The notes: generated by a model not told the origin, from the letters alone. DNA of 64,000 nt from Sipunculus nudus (GCA_026874595.1 CM049320.1:29066714-29130713); one strand, 5' to 3'. Positions 24,051 to 36,862 are shown, counted from the first letter of the stretch. A program made the numbers and translations.

Positions 24051-24195
24051 ACGCGCCATCGGTCGATCAAGCCCATCGGCCGATGGGCTTGCGCCATCAG
24101 TCGATCGACCGATGGGTCGCCCATCGGCCGATGGGCTGACCCAACAGCCGATGGCGCAAGCCCATCGGCCGATTGGTTCGCGCCGTCGGTCGATA
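24048..24195. repeat. CCCATCGGCCGATGGGC palindrome array
   Basis: At least six ATCGG(C/T)CGAT-type palindromes or half-palindromes occur in 148 bp. GC content is far above the surroundings. Confidence 0.85.
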
Positions 24196-25722
24196 TAAAA
24201 TTTCACGCTGTACAATTCATGTGCCATGAATATTTATTTATTCAGATAAATATTATTCATACATCTAGTTTACAAAATGTAACCTATAGTAACAGAGATA
24301 TAATAAAAATTTACTAATAACTATAAAAATAAATCTACTAACTAATATCATATATGTAATCTCTAATATGAGTCTTTGAGTTACAGATTATAACACCTCA
24401 TTGTGCATATATACATATATCTAAATATACCTATATATAAACATACCTCGTGAACGACTTGTATATATTACTTAATCGGCGGGTAGCGCTGTTTGAAACA
24501 AATCAAGTCGTATTAATTCTATTTTGCAAGAAAGTTATAGCTGATTTCAAATATGCAACAACTGGTTTAAGACTTGGGTCATGGGTTAACTGGCTTAATT
24601 CCTGAACAATATCCTCGGAAAACGAACTGTGATTGCTGCTGGAAATGGAGGAAGGTTCCCGCTAGGCAGATGTGTGGCCAGATGACATCTAGGATAAATA
24701 TATAATTCTGGCTGCAAGGATCATTACCCACAAGGAGGGTTTTGCATAGGCTAAGGCTAAGACTCCACAGTCACTGGAGTTGGTTTGTTAGTGAACATTC
24801 ATACTGCCTTCCTCTCCAGGTTAAGTAAACCTATTCCATGTACGTTTGTTGTGTGATGGGAGGATTTCACCCAGATCCCAGACTTTGCCCTGATTTGATT
24901 GGCTGGTACACGTGTGACATCATGGACTGAATTTTATCAACAACTCAGATCTAGTAATGCATGTTGTTTTTATTCTCTGCTGAAAATTTGGGACTGACAG
25001 AGGTGGAAATACTGTGCTTTTACTGAGATCTAGAATTTTTAGTCACAGGGGATTTCCCAGTGTGTGACGTCACTGCCGATTAGACAGTGCTCATAGATGT
25101 GCCCATAGTTTTTGAACAAATCACACAACCTCATGTTTTTAGTGGAAAAATAGATAGAAAAAATGTTTTTCCTCCAGGAATTAGGCTCATTTTATGTAAA
25201 ATCTATATTAATGTTTTTTTCATAGGCAATTATGTTATATGATAATATAATGAGATTTGGAATACGTTTGCTTGACCTGCAATGTTAGATGCTGTTATCC
25301 AATGGTCCCTATTCACATGAAAAATTTATACAAACTCTTTTGTCGGTTTAGCCCCCCATTCTCTTCGTTGTTGAAGTACAGTGTCTTTCAGGCCATCGTA
25401 CTCTGGATGATCTCGGCGCATGATTTGACTTGCTGTCAACATATGTTTGTCATTCAACCAACCGTTTGAGCGGGGCAAGTTTTTAACTTATTTCCGTGCG
25501 ATTCAATTATGACACCAGGTAAACGTGGTAGATCTGTCGACAATTTTGGTTGTACTTTTCTGCAGATATCATGATATATCATTGCGTTGCCAATACTTTA
25601 CGGACATGGTTGTCCAAGATTTCTCGGTGTCTAGCCATGATTTGCGTTTGGTTTAAAACTTAACACGCACCCTAGGCCAGTAAAAGACACATGACCGAAT
25701 GGGAATGCACATACTTATATAC

Positions 25723-25930
25723 TTGTGTGGCCACTGTTTGTCCAGGAAACCATGCATCATGTTGTGATTAACTCCACCGCCACGTTCTAGGAAGGTTAGG
25801 TTTCCTGCTCAGATTAGAAACCCCCTGCCCCTTCCAAAAACCACCCCATCCGTCGGGGTATCTGCATTTGGAACGTGACTAATGAATATATGACAAGACT
25901 AACCGACCAAGGCGGTTCATATAGGTAATA
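25723..25930 (+). repeat. Internal direct repeat, first copy
   Basis: It carries 'gtggccactgtttgtccagga', 'gttgtgattaactccaccgcc', 'gttctagga' and 'gactaaccgaccaagg' in the same order as the second copy at 26394-26567, about 670 bp away. Confidence 0.7.
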
Positions 25931-26393
25931 AATCTTATAATGAATAGTGTTTACGTATTTTTTTAAATATAATGCGATCATATATATTATCCGAATATGG
26001 ATTGAGATTTCGCTAAAATAGCTGTACCTAAACATGTTATGATCCATATATACGGCCCCTCCAGCATAAATAATATCTTACTTTTATTTAACTTGTGGAT
26101 AATTCATTAAAAAGTCGAATTTGGATTATTGGAGGAGTGAGCAAACACAATGTGCAAAACTGATCGGGATTTATATCTTAGGTTATGGAGGTTTCCTTAA
26201 TATATACCGTGTTAATATCAAAAGTTATCTCATTATAAATTATATCATAATTCAATAAGCATATCTTGATACTATCATACACTATTTTGTGATTTGAAAC
26301 ATACACCAAAATACTGTTAGAAATAATATATATAAAAATTTATCGCGATATTGTAATACTTATTATGTTATGATGTGATACACGTTTGATACA

Positions 26394-26567
26394 CTTTGTG
26401 GCCAGTGTTTATCCAGGATACCATACATATTGTTGTGATTAGCTCCACCGCCGTGTTCTAGGATGCCCCCCCCCCCCCCCACGGGTCCCTTCCCTTCGAA
26501 AACCAGCCCTCCTATAATGAATATGTGACTAGACCAACCGACCAAGACAGGTCATATAGATATATCA
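26394..26567 (+). repeat. Internal direct repeat, second copy
   Basis: It matches the block at 25723-25930 with scattered substitutions and has a C15 run (26466-26480) where the first copy has mixed sequence. Confidence 0.7.
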
Positions 26568-26693
26568 ATCAATTAATAAAAATTTCGAAAGCCTCCATTT
26601 TCTTTCAATTTTACATACATGTTTTGCGATAAGATATCGGCTGATGGCGCAAACCCATCGGCCGACGGGCTAGATCGACCGATGGCGCGTAAC

Positions 26694-26711
26694 ATATTGT
26701 TACGCGCTGTT

Positions 26712-26777
<66 letters not shown>

Positions 26778-27489
26778 AGCATAGGCTTTACCCCCCCCCC
26801 CCCACACACACACACTTTTTGGCCCAGTGGTGCAAGTAGGTGTGATCTTTCTGTGTGAAATGATGCAAGTTCCATTATTTGGATGGAAAATCCATCGTAT
26901 TTCTTCTCAGTCTACATGCCTCACATGAAAACAATTGTAAATTAATTTCTTAATTTAGTGTGTAAAGTAAATTAATACAGAACATTACTGTGTAATTTTT
27001 ACAGATAAGGGAATTGAATATAATGTAATTAATTTAAGTGAGAACAGTTGGAAATTTAGACTACTTGTATGCGTGATTAATTTTTAAACTGATAACCTTA
27101 TATAGACAGGTCTGCTTTGGAATATATCAATAATTTTTTGTATTGCTCAATGTTTAATTATATATGACTGACATGTATTCAGTTTTCTGTAAATCAATTG
27201 TTCATGGTAATATTTATTTGATAATTACAACTTAAACTTCAAGTAAGTTTGAAAATGTTATATAACACCGGATGCGTCCGAACGAATATGACACGAAAGA
27301 ATATTTCTGTCGTTCCGACTAAAATCCTTTCGCATCCGAAAATTCATTCACACCAAATCCGACCGATATTTTTGGTTTCCGACCGAGGAATTTTCGTCTC
27401 CGAAATTCGTATTGGACAGCTATATGAGAAATATATCGGATGCACAACAATATCGGCTTTATTGTCATATATATATATATATATATATA
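26694..27489. other. Spacer before transposon copy 2; (TA)n and TCCGA cluster
   Basis: It holds a (TA)n tract (26715-26775), a C13 tract (26791-26803), ordinary AT-rich sequence, and six TCCGA motifs between 27277 and 27402. A final TA tract (27468-27489) is the target of copy 2. No gene is seen. Confidence 0.55.
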
Positions 27490-27616
27490 CACTCTAAAAA
27501 CGGATTGGTTGAAACAGCTACCAATTTAATTGGTTGAAGCAGATATTGGTTAAAATCAACCAAATATTGTTTGAGTAGAGCCCAGAATATTGGTTGACAC
27601 CGACCGCGGCCAATTG
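27490..27616 (+). repeat. Left terminal and subterminal repeat of transposon copy 2
   Basis: It is identical in layout to 10879-11005 and joins directly to passenger-gene upstream sequence at 27616/27617, marking the deletion junction. Confidence 0.8.
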
Positions 27617-28451
27617 GTTGCCCACAAACTGATAATCTGATACAAAGTAACATTTAGATTTGTTTCCGACACGGGGGCACGTGCGCGATCGCCTTTCCTC
27701 ATTGGATGCTGCATAGGAGCTGCGTGTTTGTCCACGTGTTTTGTAGCGTCTTCTAGTTCAACATGGACAAATTTGTGAAGAAGATACTTGAAAAGTTGAA
27801 GTTGAAGCAGGAGCAAGGGACCTGGGTGTTTTTCACAGGTCATATAAAGGGTAAGGCTTATTTTTCTGGTTAGATTTTACTGGCTTTGGTATTTAATTTG
27901 GCTGTAAAGTATTTTTAGAACTGACTTTAACCAGTGTATTTAGTTTAAAACCGGAATGCTAAATTCATTGCCGTCATGATCGATTGATGATGTAAAAAAC
28001 ATTAGATCACTTCATTTGAATCCAATAACATCTTGCATATTCTAAGTCATCCGATTCTAAAAATGTTCATATTCCAAAGAGAAAATGTTCTTTTATTTTT
28101 TTGTACCCTTCTTAATATTTCTTATGAATATGAAGCAGTGTTTTGGTGTAAATAAAAATTAATGGCTGACTGTTCTGCCACAGGGAGCACGATACGAAGG
28201 GAAACCATGCATACTGTCAAATAGTGCGCATGCGCAGACTAAATTTATTTGTTTGACAGATGTTAGAAGAAACATAGGCGTGGCCCGTGGGAACATCGTT
28301 TCTTTGAAAAATATATATATAATATATATTGGTGACAAAAATCCTATAGGAAATCTTTACAGAAGGACACTAACCTTGGGCCAAGTTGGCCCATAAAAAA
28401 TGTTTAAGAAAGAATATAGAGATTTCAGGTAATTTTACACAATTTAAATTT

Positions 28452-28533
<82 letters not shown>

Positions 28534-28823
28534 GCACATGGGCAAAACTATTCCATTAAATTGCCCCCACCCCAACTTTCAATTTTTGTGTGGGGTGTCT
28601 GTGTGTGTGTGGGGGGGGGGGCTTCAGTTCCAATGCCTTTTATATGTCATATGCCCCTTCCAATAAATATTTAAATGTTTAATATGAATAGAAATTAAGT
28701 ACAAATAAAATAAAATATTAAAAACATGTTTGTGTGACGTCACAGGAATATAAAACAAATATATTCCTTTATAAAATAACATTAAAACAGTAACATCTTC
28801 AAAAGATATTTTAAATGAATATA

Positions 28824-28870
<47 letters not shown>

Positions 28871-30279
28871 TTTATAAGTATATACTAAATAAGTATATAT
28901 ATATATGTATATATATATATATACTTACATATATATATTATAGTGTATATATAATATTGATATGTGTGTTTATATATGTTTATATTGTCATATATATTGT
29001 CTTTTCACAGGCCTTTATTATTAATTGTTGATGTGGTCCAATTTAAGTTTCATCATTTTACACAGCATGTTCATTTCTTTCGGGTCACCCTGTGTTCTGT
29101 GTGCAGTAAGACCCTGGCCGCTTGGAATAAAAGGGTCAAGGCCAAGAAGTCATGTGTCAGATAAAACCCAAATCATGTCTTTTTCAGTGCAAATGTAAAC
29201 CTGACTCAAACGACTTACAAGAATAATGATTTACTTACCTAGAACATGATCAAGGTAAGAGGAGGCAGGTTTTGCCTATATTTCATTGGAGACCCAACAG
29301 GATTTAATCCAATTCCAGTGAGAATACCAACTTGTCAGCTTCTCAGTGCCATACAATTTATTCCTTTCATTCTTTATCAGTGGAACTTGAACATCATTGC
29401 AGTGGCATAAGACCAGTTAAATAGTTACATGGGCCATCACACCTTTGGTGCAGAGAATACCAAGTGCGAGCGTACATGTTTGGTCTGAGAGAGCATGTCA
29501 CGCATAACTGAGCAGGGGCTGAAGTGCTGGACATGCATGCACCGTCATGTTTTTTTCATAAATTATCAAACATAGGTAGGGCAATTCAAATAAGGAAACA
29601 TACAACGGTATTAAAAAAATATACCGGTATGTGTATTTAATATATATATGTGTGTGTGCATGTGTATTATATAAATATATATATATATAATTATATATAT
29701 ATATATATAATCACTTAAATTACAAGTTGGTGCAATATGACATGAAGCCAAGTTGTTTTCCATGTGTGCACAATGTGTTCAAAAATAAAAGGTTCCCCTT
29801 CTTCTATTAAACAGTACAAAATTGTTTTCCCCTTTAAAGAAAAAATGTTCCATTTCTTGAAAAATAGAATAACTCTTGGTAGTAAGTATTAAAACAGAAC
29901 ATTTCACTGGTAAAGTGGAAACTATTATTTTAGTAGAAGTAGTTTTAATAAGTAGTTATTCTATTATGACTTGTTTTCCTGCAAAAAAAATGCAAATTGA
30001 ATCCCAATGAATCAGCTTTGCCTGGGGCCTGCTTAATACAGATTCATACGGTATATATAGTATTTCTGAGTACCGGTAATTTTATGTTACAGATCCAGAC
30101 GCTGCCTCCATCAAGCTCGAGACCAAGTGGCTCCAGCATTAATATCAGGAACTGAGAGAGAGGATGCACGAGTACATGGCAGAGACAGGGTGTCGAGGTT
30201 ACCCTGGATTTGTGGAGAAGAAGGCCCATGTTTGGATATAAAGTAAATGAGATATCTAAGGTTTGCTAATCCTGACAGC

Positions 30280-30400
30280 CAGTGGCGTCAATTTATCTTT
30301 AAGTTCCAAGACTCTTGGGGGGGGGGGGGGGGGGGTGGAGTCACAGACACACACATAAGGGTCTGTATGACACATTTTCTAAATCCTGGATCCGCCCCTG
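30280..30400. mobile_element. Small CAGTGGCG...CGCCCCTG MITE-like insert
   Basis: It starts CAGTGGCGTCAATTTATC, holds a G19 run (30317-30335) and ends TCCTGGATCCGCCCCTG. The outer bases CAG(T/G)GGCG are inverted, as in the 12010 element. Copy 1 retains only the right half. Confidence 0.4.
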
Positions 30401-31183
30401 TATATGGGTAATTACTTCCTGATTTTCTATTAAAAAATCTATATTACAATCACTAGTCCTACCAGTGAAAATACTCTTTCAGATGATACTATAATCCCAA
30501 TGGATCTTTAGGCTAAAGGTAAACAAGTTACTAGTGACATGTTGCATGCATGATCCTGTTTACAATGTGCAGATTCTTCAACATGAGAATAACAAGTCTC
30601 CTACAATAATAATATGAGAAGCCAGAGGCACCCAATCTTTTTCATCATGTAAATGATTTCATTATTTTACTTTGTGTAGGTGAATTCAAGGTTTTATATA
30701 ATACCTGATCTATCAGTAAATTATTCCAAGCAAACTGATTCTTGATTTGGCTAACTTGACATTCATTGGTAGAGGGAGACTTCTTTGGAATATATCTGGA
30801 TGAGGAGGCATGATGGAGTTGATGGCTAAATGAGATGACATGGCAGCCATCCTGAAGGATAAGAACCAGGTGGCAGTGAAATACCCAGACAGCATGAAGA
30901 TGTTAGCTGGTTTGAATTCATCAGAGCCATCAGCAGGTAATCTTGGACCACCTTATAAGTAGCTGTATAGTTCTTTTTGAAATATTGTACATGATTTTAA
31001 TCTGTCTGCTAATCAGTTGAGTACGGTTGTACAAGTTTCAGTATCTTGTCCATCTTCTGTAACAATCATGGCTTTCATGGCCCGTCCAAGACAAGCACAC
31101 TACTTCTAGGCTATGATTTTATCTTTCCACCTCCCAGGTATAAATCATGTGTTCTACCTGTTAGAGTACAGAAGCTGCCTAAA

Positions 31184-33645
31184 TTTTTTTTTAGCTCAGC
31201 TGACTATACGTTATCTGAGCTATAGCCATTGTCCGTCGTCTGTCCGTCCGTTAGATTGGCACGTTTTGAAATCATTAGACCTATGAATCCAAAATTTGGC
31301 AAACTGTTAGATGTCCCCAAAATCTCCTACCAAACCGGAAACTGGGTCACTGTGACTACATTCCTTTGAGAAATTAAGGGAAAACCTCAGGTTTCCATTA
31401 AAAACCTATTATCAAACTTCGGGACTGCCTTATATCAAAACCACTGATCTGTCTGTTTTTCTTTCTTAATATTTACCAGAAGTACTGGTATTCTCCTATA
31501 TATTTTCCATATACATGCTGGAAATTAAGTCTGTTAAGTGTAATTTCTTCAAGTTGTGCGCCCGAATATAATGGACTATGTAAATTACAAATTCAGGAAA
31601 TTTACTCCCCTAACATTAAATTTTGGAAGCCAAAGACCTTTCGTTCAAGTATTTAACTTTGTTTAAATTAAGATTCAATTGTATACCCAAGATTAGATCT
31701 GAATTAATAAATTTTTTTAAATTATTAGCATAAAAATAAAATCAGTACCTTCAATTTTGACCATGGCACTTTTTTTTTTCCTGTGAGTACTGTTGATTAA
31801 ATTTTCACAGCATGTAAACTTAAGTATTTGATTTGTTTAAACCTGAAATTAGAAAATAAAAGCTCAGAAATTAGGCTAATAATTGAATTTATTTTGTTCA
31901 GGCTCTTATTATAGTCACGTGCTTTGTCCAGATGCAGGCAGTCCACTCCTGGTCACTGGAAGTTAAGTAAGCTATGCCAGGGTTCCTGATCTGTTACAGG
32001 TCACTGGGGGGAGATCCCCTGCTGTGACAGGTGTACAGTTATTCTCATTTCAACTCCCCCCCCCCCAACCCTACCCACCAAGTGTTAAGCAGTAATTGTT
32101 ATTGTTTGCCCTGTATTTCCTCAACTGTAATGCTGTTTCCACTCCAATATACAAAACTTTCCTTGAATGAGTAATTCATTGAGTAATCCAGAAGAAGCCA
32201 TTTGGGTTAATGTAGCCTTTTTAAAGAAATCAGTTTCCTTTTAAATGATTTTAAAATATTAAAATTAAACCCATCAGTATGCATAAATTTATAAAATATG
32301 AAGCAAATTACAGATAAATAAAGGCACAATATAAAATTGTGAAATCTGATTCAAGTATTATTTTTAAATATTTATTGTTTTGCAAATTTAAAAGATATAT
32401 TTGTGTGGTAAAAAAAAAAATATGCATTTGTATGCATGATGTGGGGTTATCTGACAAGATTGAGATATATGATGATGCAATTTAGAATTATGAATTAACT
32501 TTTATATTCAGATATATATGTTATATTGGGAATGTATAGAAATATATACTTAAAATTAAAAAAATTAATGTGATAAAAAAATGAGGATTTAATACAAACA
32601 TTTGTTCATTATTTTCCTGCCTCAGCAGAAGATCAGGCTTTGTTTGCCCTGTAAGTATATGCAGAAGTGTTGTTAATCCCCCTTTCCCCCCCCCCCCCTG
32701 CTACCATTGATTCCTTTGCACCTGTGCAAGTGTGTAAAATTTATTTCATTTTAAAAACAATTGGATAAGAAAAAATAAAGATCTAATTGAAACACATTCT
32801 TGCTTCAGGAGAATGGAACATAAAGTGATTAGCTCTGTCTGTCCATCATCTCTCTGTTATCATTAAATATATATTTATTATGATATTTTTCCTATAAGCA
32901 CTGTTGAAATAACTTTCATATGCTGTATGTGTATGGATTTAAGCTATTAAAGTCTGAAATTTGAAAACTTATATACTCAATTGTGTAATATTTCAGATGT
33001 TAAACTTTAAAAAAATTGATATAATAAAAAAATTAAGAAATAATTGAAACATATATTATCAGCTTTGTTTGTCTACCAGTCTGTCTGTCCTTTTTTAAAA
33101 TATAAGTAATTGTGAATGAACTTTTTATTCTGTAAGCTTTGTTGAATTAAGTGAAAATCCTATGTATATACACTTTGATAATACAGAGATGTTGTAACTC
33201 CGGTCATACCACCCCCACACCACCACCAAGTCCTTACACCTGTGGACTGGGAACATAAGTTATATTTCAACTGTATACATTTTATAAAAATAAAAAATAC
33301 ATATATTTAATAATATAAAAAATATTAATAAAAAAATAGACCCAATCGAAAAAATGTGTAAACTACTGTACTGTCATCAATTTATCAAAAAGCCAACCAA
33401 TGATTATGGTAATAATATAAATCTTATGTTCACAAACTGCTCACATGCTTTAATTTTAACATTAGAAAACACATGGTCAGGTCACAAAATATTATTTGCA
33501 TCAATTTCTTACTCATCAATACAAACCAATCATATCATCCAGCCATGGTCTATATTACCTCTTCTTACCAGACATTACCTCCATTTTCAGATTTTTACCT
33601 CAAGGTCAACTTCAGCTGAGCACTGTGACTGATGGATCCCTTGTT
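31184..33645 (+). mobile_element. Nested AGCTCAGCTGA-ended element in transposon copy 2
   Basis: This is the same insertion as 17571-20056, in the same position and orientation, ending CTTCAGCTGAGCACTGTGAC ... CCCTTG. C/G tracts within it (C11 at 32056, C13 at 32686) differ in length from those in copy 1. Confidence 0.65.
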
Positions 33646-34315
33646 GTTTATACAGAGGTTCCAGATGGATTTTGAGAGTGACATGTATGTGACTTTTTAT
33701 AAATCTGCCCTCTTACATCTTTATATATGTATAATAAAGCTGATGTAATGGTCTCTTTTAAACCTGTTTCTGACTCATCATTAACATTTTAAACAGTTTT
33801 AAATGCATTTCATGGAGAAAAATGACTAATGGACCCATTTAACTTTTAAATAGTCCCTTTATCAATCACTCCATATGATCACTCATGTGTTATGGTATAT
33901 ATATCTACAAGGAAGGTTATCAAACCAGTTTGCTTCAAAATCTTGACCACTGCATGATCAGCAGGATCATGATTTTCATAATGCCTGTGGACATTCCATG
34001 AAATCTGTTTATTGGTCAAGAAACTAAATTTTTCGTAGTAAATCTGTTATTGTCCTACAAGTTGACATTCTGTTATATTCCTGGTTTCTTTCAGGTGCCA
34101 TTAGTGCTATGATGCTTCGTTTACTGCCAAAACTGATTCCAGCACAGAGGAAGAAATGCCAAGCCCACCATAGCAGAAGCAAAGGCAGCATTTATGATTT
34201 TCAGAAGGTATATACTGATTTAGGCTTTTAGATTTCTTACAATTCTAGAAATAAGAGCTATCATTCAATTGAGAATAATCGATATTGTGTTAAAGGGAAT
34301 ATTTATGTAGCACCA

Positions 34316-34990
34316 TTTTTACCTCAGATGACTACCTGTATACACGTTATGTCAGATATAGCTATGGTCATTTGTCCATTATCGGTCTGGTTGTCCAGCT
34401 CGATCTCCGTTTACATGCCACGTTTCAAAACCACTGGACCAGTGAATCCAAAATTTGACATCCAGGTAGATGTCCTTATTTTCTAACAAACCTGAATATT
34501 GGTCACTGTGACTACATTTTTTATGAGAAATTAAGGAGAAACCTCCATTTTTCAGTAAAAGCCAATTGTTGCACTTTAGTGTCAAAAATTGGGTCAAAAT
34601 TGCACAATTTGTAGCAGTTATTTACCCAAATAAAATGTATCTTGTGAAAACATCATGAAAGATATTGACTTACTTTACATGATAGATGTTGAAGATAAGA
34701 GTCGTTTTCAAGCGTATAACAGATTTTTTTATAAAAAAAATTTTCAAGCATATAACAGATTTTTTTTTTAAATTTTGTTCAAGCATATAACAGATTTATA
34801 TATTTTTTTCTAGCATATAACAGATTTTTATAATCTTTTTAAGTTATTGTCATAAAAGTAAAATCAGACCTCTAAATTTTGTCCAACCTTGACCATTGCA
34901 CATTTGCTTTCCTGTCAGCACTGTTGACATTTTGTATGTACAAAATGCAAAGATTAAAACTATTATAATATGAAAATTCGATAGCAATTT
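34316..34990 (+). repeat. Second AGCTCAG-type module in copy 2
   Basis: It is equivalent to 20995-21660, and its start is mutated to TTTTTACCTCAGATGACTAC. It includes the AAGCATATAACAG minisatellite at 34705-34827. Confidence 0.5.
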
Positions 34991-35596
34991 GTCAAAAACT
35001 GTAGGACATAGTGAACTTTATTCTGTGAGATATTGGCCGAAAACATAATTTTGAGCAGCCTGAAAGACTGACAGGGCATATATTTAACCATTAGGCCATT
35101 CATACTCAATATCTAGGGAGGTCTCCTTTGAATCCTGAAGTTTGGACACTATGACTAATGTTCTGTGAACTCTAAGAAAGTACATGGTTTTAGCATTGAA
35201 ATTCAGATAAGCAAAACAAATATGTTTAGAACTTTCTAACTTTGAAATTTTGGAAATTGGGCAAATCTCCATCACCTGAAATCATGTTATGATGACCAAT
35301 ATTCTATTGTATTTCTTCTTATATTATTGTACAATTGCAAGATATCCACAAAGTCTGAATTCTGTTACAGTACATATTTAATCAATAATGAGTACATTTA
35401 TACTTGTAGGCCTACCTCGTTCAGACTAATTTAATATCCATTGATGATAGGTAGTCTATCATCATCATGACAAACTGTTAACATGTAATTGCATGTTTTG
35501 TCACTGTTTAGGTCTCGCCCTCTTGTACTTCCTTGTGCATGAAGTATGCCTATATCACAAGCAGTTATTAGGGGTTGGATTAAAATTGCATGTGTG

Positions 35597-35601
<5 letters not shown>

Positions 35602-35641
<40 letters not shown>
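35602..35641. repeat. (TA)n microsatellite
   Basis: A TA tract about half as long as the equivalent in copy 1 (22288-22370). Confidence 0.9.
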
Positions 35642-35644
<3 letters not shown>

Positions 35645-36565
35645 GAACAGTATTAACACCAACACATATTTTCATCTTTTATTATTAATGTGAAATTTGA
35701 TGTATTTTCAGATCTAGAAATTCAGTTTCTAAATGTTTGATGAAGATCAACAGTGACTGAGTTCAGTGTTGCTGTGTTTCTCAGACACCATGATGCATGC
35801 AGGCATATGGAATGAAGACAGTCATCAGGGAACAGTATTGACTGTAGACTCTTGTTTCATCATTTTATGAGTCAGGTATCCATGACACTGCACTTCCAGA
35901 GTACTTCAAACATATGTTAATCATTTTCCAGCTTCAGGTAGGAAGGGAGATAAAGTGATTAACTCTCTTTGTCTACCTGTCTATCTGTCCATTTTTAAAT
36001 TATCAGTAATTGTGAATTCAATTTCCTGAAATTCAATTTTTAGCATTGGACTCTAGAATATCTTACTTGTATATATATGTTTTTAAATGGAGGCTTGTGT
36101 CGCCAGTTGTGCAGTTACAAGTTGTGTACTGCATGCATGATTTAATTATATGTTACATTGTTATTTTACTGGACTTATTAAACAATTATTTTTATAAATA
36201 TAATGCTCTTGTTTTGTGTCTACCATTTCAGACAAAAGGTTGATGTATGAATGCAAGCTGGTTATCAGAGCACTTGTACTGCCACACAAAGTGATATTTC
36301 CAATTTCATTACATTTCTACAATCAGAGGAACAGCAGTATCATGCAAAGTGCAAATTGTGTTTTATTTTGTTCATTTGACTGGCTGAGGAATATTCTTTG
36401 ACATTACTTGGTACAAAGGTATATTTAATTCTTTTTCACCATGATATTTGAGCACACTGCATCACAATTTTATGCAAATTTTTTTTTATGTTAGTTGTTT
36501 TCAGGCAATTGTGGCTGAATTCAACTGCATTTTGTAACCATTTCATATTTTGCTAGGGTATTCAG

Positions 36566-36862
36566 TTGGTTCCTTCTTAACCAATTTTCTTGGTTGATTT
36601 TAACCAATATGGTCATCTGAATCAAATTGGTTGATTCAGTATTGGTTGTTTTCAACTATTATTGTTGGTTGATATCAACCAATCACATGGTTGATTTCAA
36701 CCAGTCACATGGTTGATTTCAACCAAAAAAATTGGTTGAAAAATCAACCAATAGGAATCGGTTGAAATCAACCGGTTAATTGGTTGGACACATATCAACC
36801 GAGAAGACCGGTTGATTTCAACCAATTTTTTGGTTGAATTTAACCGATCCATTTTTAGAGTG
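36566..36862 (+). repeat. Right subterminal palindrome array of transposon copy 2
   Basis: It matches 23210-23506 almost base for base, with differences such as GGTTGATATCAACC for GGTTGATTTCAACC. It ends at TTTTTAGAGTG followed by the (TA)n target. Confidence 0.8.

Larger units (their letters stand above)
24048..26693. mobile_element. GTTACGCGCC-ended DNA transposon, non-autonomous (2.65 kb)
   Basis: The left end GTTACGCGCCATCGGTCGAT and the reverse complement of the right end agree over 57 bp with four mismatches (24048-24104 against 26637-26693). The left subterminal region continues with repeated CCCATCGGCCGATGGGC palindromes to about 24195. The outer bases are ATAT on both sides, a possible 4-bp duplication, but the left lies in a (TA)n tract so this is ambiguous. 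No transposase is visible. The interior has a direct repeat (25723-25930 and 26394-26567). Just outside the right end, TGTTACGCGC occurs again, hinting at a second partial terminus. The superfamily is unknown to me. Confidence 0.75.
27763..36418 (+). pseudogene. Passenger gene inside transposon copy 2, decayed, unidentified
   Basis: It has the same exon series as copy 1: exon 1 at 27763-27850 (donor G|GTAAGG), a piece from 30093 with acceptor TTACAG, a piece at about 30769-30936, a piece at 34095-34207 and a piece at 36232-36418. The 34095 exon is 113 nt against 114 nt in copy 1 (TTTATGATTTTCAG against TTTATTGATGTTCAG), so the copies are decaying independently. Exon 1 differs by one residue near the end (K for N). 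The acceptor before the 30769 piece is weakened (ATTGGT for ATAGGT). The region upstream of the ATG keeps two of the four E-boxes. Confidence 0.45.
27490..36862 (+). mobile_element. Large CACTA/EnSpm-like DNA transposon, copy 2 (9.4 kb, non-autonomous)
   Basis: The termini are the same as copy 1: CACTCTAAAAACGGATTGG at the left and TTTTTAGAGTG at the right. TA is found on each side, though the target is a (TA)n microsatellite so the duplication length is ambiguous. It is nearly identical to copy 1 by eye, with scattered substitutions and indels. It lacks the 11006-14114 segment and the TTAA MITE. It has about 83 bp at 35856-35940 and about 110 bp at 30228-30345 that copy 1 lacks. No transposase was seen. 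Confidence 0.75.

Noticed and set aside
23915-24317. Four overlapping ORFs on both strands with repeating 'PSADG' and 'RPIGRW'-like peptides
   Set aside because: They arise from the CCCATCGGCCGATGGGC palindrome array and (TA)n tract. Openness on both strands is a by-product of the repeat.
27277-27402. Coding reading of the TCCGA patch (82-codon plus frame)
   Set aside because: The frame runs into the (TA)n tract and has no domain; the regular motif is better treated as a DNA-level repeat.
10879-36862. Plain segmental duplication of 10 kb
   Set aside because: Similarity stops exactly at inverted termini with different flanks and separate dinucleotide duplications, which fits transposition better.
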